NCBI RefSeq assembly: GCF_016808095.1
Contig: NC_068973.1
Span: 13,698,501 to 13,762,500, forward strand
Origin: Vigna angularis
Taxonomy: Eukaryota; Streptophyta; Magnoliopsida; Fabales; Fabaceae
DNA length: 64,000 bases
Direction of reading: 5' to 3'
Positions 56,949 through 64,000 of the stretch are shown one piece after another. The notes beneath the pieces are model-generated. The model was given only the letters and a program-made list of their open reading frames with translations, made no database searches and had not been told where the DNA came from. Both the position numbers and the translations under genes were made by a program. Position 1 is the stretch's first letter. Each line of letters begins with the position of its first letter.

Positions 56949-58153
56949 GAGCTCCATTCAAGCACACCAAGAAGAAAGCCGATCTCTTTGAATGTCTTCC
57001 CGATGATCTTCTGGTTTTCATTCTCTCTAAACTTAGCTCCACCGCTTCTTCCCCTTCGGAATTCATAAACATCGTCTTAACGTGAGTCTTCCTTCATCTA
57101 AAGCTTTACCCTTTTCTTTTAACATGCTATCGTAAGCCCCCATGTTAATGTTTCTCTCAAATTCCAAAACAACAGATGCAAGAGATTAAACCGGTTAGGC
57201 CTGCACCGTCTCGTGTTATCCAAAGCCGGGCCTAAAGTGTTCGCCGTAAAGCCCAGAAATTGGTCGGAAAAGACTCACACTTTTTTTAAACACTGCGTTA
57301 ACGCCGGCAACGTGGACGCCTGTTACACTCTCGGAATGGTTAGTCCTTGAACGTGAAATAAATTTTAAAAATTCAATATTTTTATGCTTTTAATTGTTTG
57401 ATTTATTTATTTTGTTTATTAATTTATTCTCAGATCCGATTTTACTGTCTGGAAAACCGAGGGAGCGGACTTTCGTTGATGGCGAAGGCGGCTATGAAGC
57501 TGCACGCGCCGGCTCTATACTCGCTAGCGGTTATACAGTTCAATGGCAGCGGCGGCTCCAAACACGACAAGGATCTACGCGCGGGCGTGGCTTTGTCTGC
57601 GCGTGCGTCGCTGCTCGGGCACATCGACGCGCTTCGGGAGTTGGGTCATTGTCTCCAGGATGGCTACGGCGTGCGGCAGAACGTGGCGGAGGGGAGGCGG
57701 ATGCTGGTGCAGGCCAACGTGCGGGAGCTCGCGTACTTGTTACGCGAGGTGACTCCTTCTGCTTCTGACTCTCTGATGCTGACGTGGAGGACGGCAGTGA
57801 CGTGTCAGAGAGATGTCACAGCGTTGTTGAGTGACTACGGTTACAGAATTCCTGTACCGGAAGTGCAACCGGTGAATCGTTTTTTAAGAGAGTGGTTTGA
57901 ATCCGGCAAAGGAAAATTAGAGGAAGGATTGAGGTTATGCTCCCACATTGGATGTGGCCGACCGGAAACTCGACCGCACGAATTTCGACGCTGTTCTGTT
58001 TGTGGGAAAGTTAATTATTGCTCACGTGGATGCCAAGCCATGGATTGGAAGTTAAAGCATAAAATGGAGTGTTCGCCCACTGAACACTATGCGGAAGGAG
58101 GTGCCGGTGTAGACCTAAATAACGAGTTTGCCATTCCAAACGATGCCGTTTGA
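56945..58153 (+). CDS. F-box protein with Sel1-like repeats and MYND zinc finger
   Basis: Three exons, 56945-57081, 57176-57338 and 57434-58153, with GT..AG introns, give a 339-residue protein. Residues about 14-50 form the F-box (LFECLPDDLLVFILSKLSS), which should bind SKP1 in an SCF ubiquitin ligase. Residues about 95-190 are helical Sel1/TPR-like repeats (ACYTLGM, ALYSLAVIQFNGSGG, ALRELGHCLQDGYGVRQNVA). Residues about 275-320 form a MYND finger (HIGCGRPETRP, CSVCGKVNYCSRGC, DWKLKHKMEC). Length and order match the plant At1g67340/At5g50450-type family. The ATG at 56945 was chosen because it gives the F-box at the usual distance. The third exon is GC-rich. Substrates are unknown. The gene looks intact. 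Confidence 0.93.
57082..57175 (+). other. Intron 1 of the F-box/MYND gene
   Basis: GTGAGT donor and CAACAG acceptor; splicing joins ACC..T codons so that INIVLT continues as CKRLNR. Confidence 0.88.
57339..57433 (+). other. Intron 2 of the F-box/MYND gene
   Basis: GTTAGT donor and TTCTCAG acceptor, phase 0; joins LGM to IRFYCLEN. Confidence 0.88.
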
Positions 58154-60400
58154 GGATGAATTTCAACCGACAAATGAGAAAAAAAGGAAAAAGAAAAAGG
58201 AAAAAGATGGGGCTATTAGATTTACGTACTGTGTACATATGGGGTAATTTTTTTATTTTGTATTTAGACATCAAGTTATATATATATATATAATATATAT
58301 AAATCAGTGGCCAGCGATGTCATGAGTATTTTTTTTTTATTAAAAGACCTATTTTTCGTGTTAACTTTACTAACCCGGTGAATATGTTTGATAATTATTA
58401 AATAGATAGAAGGAGAAGGGTGTTTTTATTGGAAAATGATGGGGTAGAGAATGTGTTGAGAAATGAGTATATTTTCCCTTTTGAGAATGGATAGATAAGT
58501 TGAGATTAGGGTTTCTTAATGGGAAGGTTTTGTTGAAAAGTGGGAAGTGTGAAATGAGGAATATTGATTAGGTTACTAGTTATGAGGATGCAAGGAAGAT
58601 TTGGGTGGGAATTTAGTGTGATTAATTGGAAATGGAGAAAGAGATGGGGAATAGAAAATGAGAAAGAAGATGAGGTGATGGATGGGTAATATTGTGGGGA
58701 AGGAAAAGGATTGAAAAGGAATGGCATAAAGTAGAAAATCCAAAAGCACATTGGCGCTTGTGACTCCTCTATCTCTTTCTCTCTCTCTCTCTCTCTCTCT
58801 GCTTTCTTCAGTATCTATTGAGTGGAGAGTGAGTACATCCATTAACTATTTTTGGTTGAAGTTGCGCTTTCAAAAGATTATCTACGCTTCCCCACGAATT
58901 AAGCTACAAGTTATTCATTTCCCCACTCTATTTCTCCTCTTCAACTCTTTTTAAACCATTTTTCTTTACCAAAACAGTTCGGTCATACGCAATTCTTATT
59001 GACTTTTTTAAATATTGTATTCTAAAACTCAAACTCAAACAGTGTTTCATTTCTATCCGTCTGTGCAGAAAAGTTGACAGTATTTTATGGTTACGGGGCA
59101 AAAGATAGTGAAAAAGTGAAGGTGTGTGTTGATGTTTGTGTAGGTTTAAAATAGAAGTGGTGGATGTGTATCATGTCATGCACGTGGATGAGGAGCGTCG
59201 TATACGGTACCAACTACTCCTCTACCAGCACAGTACTAGGTACCATGATGTACATGAATGTCGAAAAGGCGAAGGTAGAGTGAGATTTTCCGGAAGAGAA
59301 AGGCAACACAGCATAAAGAAGCAGCAGACAGCAGAAGTTCCATGTTGTTTACGTTATCGTTGTTGTCGCCACACCGCAGAGGACCCTTTCCTATTCAAAC
59401 CCATGATTCATCACGATTTTGACGGTTACTAATGCCCAAGTTCCACATCGCTCCTCTTTTTTCCACTTTACTGTTCCAATTATTTATCCAATTTTTTTTA
59501 TTTTTTTATTTAGTTATTTTTCTTCTATTTTATTAATAAAAACTCCATTAATTCTATATATTTAAGATATTAACAATATGACCTTTTTAAATTAGATCAA
59601 GTTATTCTCTTTTCCATGATTGTAACAAATATAACCTTCACGTATATATGTTATAAATTCTTATAGTGTAATTTGAGACCCGTTCTTACAATTTTATTAT
59701 GTATAAATTGTGTTATTTTTTTATTTAGTTTAAATTGATATAAACTAATGATTTATTGATGTATTTAAAATCTTGAACTAATTTTTTAATAATTTTATTG
59801 TTTTTTACTCTGTTAACTCAACTTAATTCACTCCATTCACAAAAATATATTGGGTTTAGCATATAAAACGATAAAGTCAACCTACTCCGATATTCTTTTG
59901 ATAGATTAATCTGTCCAGATTCTATCCAATGTATAAATAATCTAGTTTTCTATCTAAATTGAAAGGAAATAAATCATAGGGTTATATTTTGAAAGTTATT
60001 TTTTTATTGAACTTTTATAATAATAATAATAGTAATATAAATGAAATGAATAAAATAAATAAATAATAGTTAGGCGATACCGCTGTTATTATTATTTTTT
60101 ACGTAAAAGGTTATAAATTTTTAAGTCATAAAATTTAGGGTCTGGTACCAAATTCTTGTTAAACCATTGCTAATAATTTGTTGATTTGTCGGCATAATTC
60201 TATATTTATAATTGATAGGGTCTCGATCCAATTAATTAAATGGAAACAAAGGAAAAAAAACAAAAATGAGATCGATTTAGTCCATAGGTTGGATTTGGAT
60301 GTTAAAAGAAAACCTGATTATAATGATGATTCTAGTGATGGATTTTTTTAGATTCTGTTTCGGTATCTAGATTGATCAATTACTTTTTAAGGGTTAGTCA
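58154..60400. other. Downstream of the F-box gene, no further gene seen
   Basis: Presumed 3' UTR to about 58300 (AT-rich, with a short TA tract). A (TC)n tract lies at 58778-58800. A higher-complexity stretch at 59040-59430 has an open frame (59136-59432) that I cannot relate to any family. The rest is AT-rich. Confidence 0.5.
58778..58800. repeat. (CT)n microsatellite
   Basis: Uninterrupted CT for 23 bases in a pyrimidine-rich stretch, as found in many plant 5' UTRs; no gene downstream could be confirmed. Confidence 0.92.
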
Positions 60401-60429
60401 GTGCTTGCTCTAAGTGCGATTCGTGCTAG

Positions 60430-60800
60430 TCTATGTTGATTGGAAGTACCCGGTAATAGTTTTCCTATATTAAAATTAATTCGTAATTTATTATTTTATT
60501 TTAGAATTTTATTTATAACTTTTATAATGATTTTTTTTATTTATAGTTCATCTAATTAGAGTCTAAAATTTACTAATCTTGATTAAAGATTTAATCAATA
60601 TGTTTTCTTGTTTTAAGCCCTTCTACCATGTTTACTTGGTTTTTTTTTGGTAAAAATTTTGCATTGGTTGGTGACTAATATGGAAAAAATACAATCAAAG
60701 TTTGGCTTACTTAAAGTGTGATCGGATGTCCATACCGTACATAGAATCCTAAGCCTGATATCATCAAAAAATTGTGAAAAGGTTTGTGTTTAGACCGCTT
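60430..60800 (-). repeat. Diverged LTR copy of the gypsy element (left)
   Basis: Shares with 63450-63750 the order CTTTTATAATG/TTTTTGTAATAA, CTAATCTTGATTAAAGATTTAATCAA-like sequence, TTTTTTGGTAAAAATTT and CATACCGTACA/CATACCATACA. The two copies are strongly diverged. Confidence 0.55.
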
Positions 60801-60859
60801 AATGCTCTATGCCAATTATTTTTTCCTATTGCTTCTCCTTTGTTGTTCGCTTTCCGACT

Positions 60860-61480
60860 TTAGGTAATAATGTCAATCGTTTGTCTTTCTTCGTTTAAGG
60901 AGTCTTCTAGTCAGACTGGTCAGGGGGTATGTTGATGATGTGTCGTCAATGGTGACGACGTCATTCGGGTCTTCGCATGATAGCCAGGGATCAATCGCCT
61001 AAAGTCTAGATTTGGTCGGCAATGCAACCACGGGTGTACATATTGAGAAAAAGAATAAGAGCAAATCTTCTCATGACGCTACTGATAAGGATTCGATCAC
61101 AAAGATCAAAGTTGAATTTTCTAACAAATGGGATGACTAAACCTTCTAGTCATATCGAGTTACAATTGAGCACCCTATGAGGTTTGCCATTATGCGACTC
61201 ATTTTTGTTGGGGTAGGGAATTGTGTGATTAGGTTGAGCGATCATGTGTGCTCGACAACAATGTTCACGGTAAAATCCTCAATCTACGAGTTTGCAAGAG
61301 AAATGAGTGGGTGTGTCCTGGTAAAGAAAACTCCTCAGGACTTGTTTTATATGTTTGCCTATTTGTTCAATGATATGCTTGTGAGAGTGTCGTTCAATGA
61401 GTTTCAGATGGGCATGCTACGTGAAATCAACCTTGCGCCTACTCGGCGTTCATATAGGTGTTCCAAATTTTATGCTTAGC
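60860..61480 (+). pseudogene. Plant retroelement-associated protein relic
   Basis: On the plus strand 61177-61479 includes SSIYEFAREMSGCVLVKKTP, LFYMFAYLFNDMLVRVSFNE and FQMGMLREINLAPTRR. The F..F..DL.V..PF..FQ.GVLR.LNVAPTQ layout is common in plant transposon-associated proteins near gypsy elements, as I recall it. The upstream part is broken by stops. No known biochemical role. It runs opposite to the gag relic that follows. Confidence 0.4.
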
Positions 61481-62339
61481 ATTGGATTTGATCACTAGGC
61501 TAACATTGTTCCTTCATTTTCGTACCCGCCAAACATGAAGAAGGGATGAATGTCTCTGATTGCTGAAAAGGAGAAATGGCTCTTCAACCTTTGTGTTATT
61601 AAGACAAGATTGTCTAAAGAGAATAGAATGTTTAACATTTTGAAGTTTTAAAGTTTAACAAACAACATTTAACGAAATATCATTTAGAGATGAATAATAT
61701 TTGAACAATGTGCACATAAGAACATTTTTTTCTAAACGATTATAAAACAAATCATGACGTGTCAAGTTTAAAAGAATAAACACAACATTTGTCAAAAGCT
61801 TGTCTAGTGAGAGAAGTCTTAAACGCTATATCTTATCAATGGTCATTACTTGAAAAAACTTAGACTTGCACTAAAGGTTTATTATACAAAACATGCCTCA
61901 ACACTATTTCAACATATAGATCATTAAATGTATGTTTGTACTGTACCTTGTTTGTTATGCTTTTTCCCTTGGACATTGACAACACCAAGATATACTCAAA
62001 AGCACTGCACGAGGATCACAAAGACATCGTGAGAGAGGAAGACATTCCTTAAATGTTTCCTAAAGCTTTATGTCCTACTTCAGTTGTATAAGCTCTAACT
62101 GTGAAAGCAATGTTGTTCTTCCCAAGACACAAAAAAGTACATATCTTCGAACGAGATTTTGATTATATAGACAATACTTATTTATGTTCGTATTCTGAGG
62201 AGTATGTTTCTTTCTAGGTAAGAACATTGTATCTGCGTTGAGGTATTCCTTTAATATCTTCTCACGACGAGCATTTAAAGGGGTATACTAATGAAAACGG
62301 GGACCCATAGTTAACTCTTTAGGTCTTGAATCATGACCC
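61481..62339. other. Degraded internal gypsy sequence
   Basis: No frame recognised. Lies between the plus-strand relic and the minus-strand gag of the same decayed region. Confidence 0.4.
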
Positions 62340-63310
62340 ATCATGTGTTGTTTCTTATCAGCCCCCTTCTTGTCACTAGATGTAGCTTATGCTCACATCT
62401 ACTTCTTAAAGTCCCTCATTCCTTCCACTGGTATGAACTTGGTCGTTTTCTATCTAAGCTCATCCAAGTTTTCTACAAGTTGCATGCATAAGCTATCTGC
62501 TAAGAGCCCTAGTTGTAAGGTTGTGATCGTATGGTGAATAGCCACCTATGGGCCAAGGTTCCATATCTACCCCGCCAATTTTCCAAATTTCTCCATGAAC
62601 TCTCAAAGAGACTCATCATCCTCTTGCCTTACATTGACCAAAGCAATCTAAGTCAAGTGATGTGATCAACTTGTAACATATTGTGCTTTAAACTATGGTC
62701 GAATGGTGGCAAAGCAGTTAATGGAGTTTAGGGGTAGTAGGGAAAACAAAGCTATTGCCTCCCCTTTTACTAAGGTAGAGAAAACCCTGCACTAAATGAC
62801 ATCGTTCATCTTATACAACACCATTTGGTTCATGAATATTCTGATATTCATGTCCGGGTCATTGGAGTCATCATACTTGTCAAAAACAAACATCCTCAAG
62901 TTATCTGGCAAAGGTATTTCCACAATACCTACGATGAACGAGATCATCCTGATTGTATCCATTATCATAATGGACAAGTTATGGTCTTTGCTAACTCTAA
63001 AGTTGGCTCTCTTAAACTATATGGTCGGGTTCGTCACACCGCTTGGTTAAACCTGACAAGGTTGGGGTGGAAGGAACAAGATTCTTCATGCCTTGTCCCT
63101 ACCACATTGCTACGTTTTCATCACATATGATTCTCAACTCTTCCTCATACTTGTGTTGCGTCTCATCCATTCGTTTTTGCAAGCTCTTCATCATCTCAAT
63201 AGGGTCCATCGATCGTTCAACAGTCTTGGCATAACACTGCTTGTCATGTTCCTTGTGGTCAACATGTGAGTTTAGAAATTCGTCACTCAATCTTACGACA
63301 GGCGTCAAAA
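62340..63310 (-). pseudogene. Ty3/gypsy gag relic
   Basis: Read on the minus strand: MKSLQKRMDETQHKYEEELR (63200-63130), then IPLPDNLRMFVFDKYDDSND and P.MNIRIFMNQMVLY (about 62930-62800), then ALVNVRQEDDESL.EFMEKFGKLA (about 62650-62580) and LADSLCMQLVENLDEL (about 62490-62440). This is the conserved gag order of plant gypsy elements. Several stops and frame changes. No protease or reverse transcriptase follows in the window. Confidence 0.78.
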
Positions 63311-63449
63311 TATTTCAATATGTAAAGTTAGTCAATCATTTTCTAAGGGTCGATCATCCAATACTCTTTCCTCCAAGTGTGATTTTTATATTTCCACACC
63401 GGTCAGGGTACCTATCAATAATGTTCAAATACCAAAGTTAGTTTTATCT

Positions 63450-63750
63450 AAATACAAAAATAATAAACGTGTAATTAATGCAGAACTTACCACTTTATCT
63501 TAAACCTTTATTTATAATTTTTGTAATAAGCTTTTCATTATACATGGCTTAGTTGCAATCCAAAATTCATTAATCTTGATTAAAGGTTTAATCAACAAAA
63601 TTTTTCCACTTGATTTTTTGGTAAAAATTTCTTAGACTACTCAATGTAATAAAAATATTACGCGAGTTTGATTACTTAAAAGTTCACCGTTCAATGAACT
63701 TGATAACCGGGCATGCCATACCATACAGATTCTATAAATTATTTTAGATG
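63450..63750 (-). repeat. Diverged LTR copy of the gypsy element (right)
   Basis: Counterpart of 60430-60800; lies on the gag side, so it would be the 5' LTR. Just left, CACCGGTCAGGGTACCTATC (63400-63419) is typical LTR-adjacent sequence of this family. Confidence 0.5.
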
Positions 63751-64000
63751 TATGAGTAAAACTTTGTAATATCATAATTTTATATTCGTGAAATTATGTA
63801 ATTTAAATTTTATATATGTTTTAATAGTTATAAAAAGAACTTTTATTTTCTATTATTAGAATTTTTGTACGGCTTTCCTATTTTTTATTTATAAATCTGA
63901 GGACGCGCACAATCCAATCGAACTATTTCAAGTATAATTGTTTTAACTGAGGTAACAATTAAAAAAAAGTAAAGTATTCCAAACTAATTCATATTGATCG
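63751..64000. other. AT-rich end of window
   Basis: No feature recognised. Confidence 0.5.

Noticed and set aside
59136..59432. 98-codon plus-strand frame near a CT microsatellite
   Set aside because: His/Arg/Cys-rich translation without resemblance to any family, no clear promoter; not supported as a gene.
1..64000. CRISPR arrays, operons, bacterial signals, rRNA or tRNA genes
   Set aside because: None seen; the sequence is plant nuclear DNA and repeats present are transposon or satellite in nature.

Overview
The window is plant nuclear DNA: AT-rich, with spliced genes, plant retrotransposon and DNA-transposon families, and an F-box/MYND gene of a plant-specific type. The transposon families look legume-like (possibly a bean or cowpea relative), but that is inference. 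Only one gene looks intact: an F-box + Sel1-like + MYND zinc-finger gene in three exons at 56945-58153 (+). Nearly everything else is nested or decayed transposable elements.

Layout. 1-3780: a decayed Mutator-like element (MULE-A) with a 1094-bp non-autonomous CACTA element inserted in its transposase (38-1131, TSD GAA). 3842-4630: antisense relic of a plant transposon-associated protein. 5291-9588: a complete but dead MULE (MULE-B) with ~300-bp TIRs and a perfect 9-bp TSD; like MULE-A it carries an antisense GRF-type zinc-finger gene. 10546-14970: fragments of at least three unrelated host genes on one strand with introns kept: COG8-like, NSF (with a MITE in an exon) and an HLB1-like TPR gene. 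15945-16303: right end of another CACTA element, inserted in a reverse-strand copia element (16304-19555).

19556-36893: LINE 3' tail, simple repeats, a Pack-MULE carrying a TMK-type receptor-kinase fragment (22965-24294), copia and gypsy fragments, and long AT-rich stretches without genes. 36894-42001: a very young copia element, reverse strand, with 152-bp LTRs that look identical, a single reading frame broken by two stops, an in-frame 915-bp tandem duplication, and a GC-rich leader where gag should be. 42002-43888: an older copia LTR. 45088-51333: an Athila/Calypso-like gypsy element with a tRNA-Asp-type primer site. 51334-52600: two minisatellites. 53130-60400: the gene-bearing interval. 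60430-63750: decayed gypsy element.

The two most unusual items are the three-gene host-fragment cluster, whose recognisable parts all come from membrane-trafficking genes, and the repeated two-gene MULE layout (transposase plus antisense GRF zinc-finger protein). All comparisons were by eye; no database or alignment was run.
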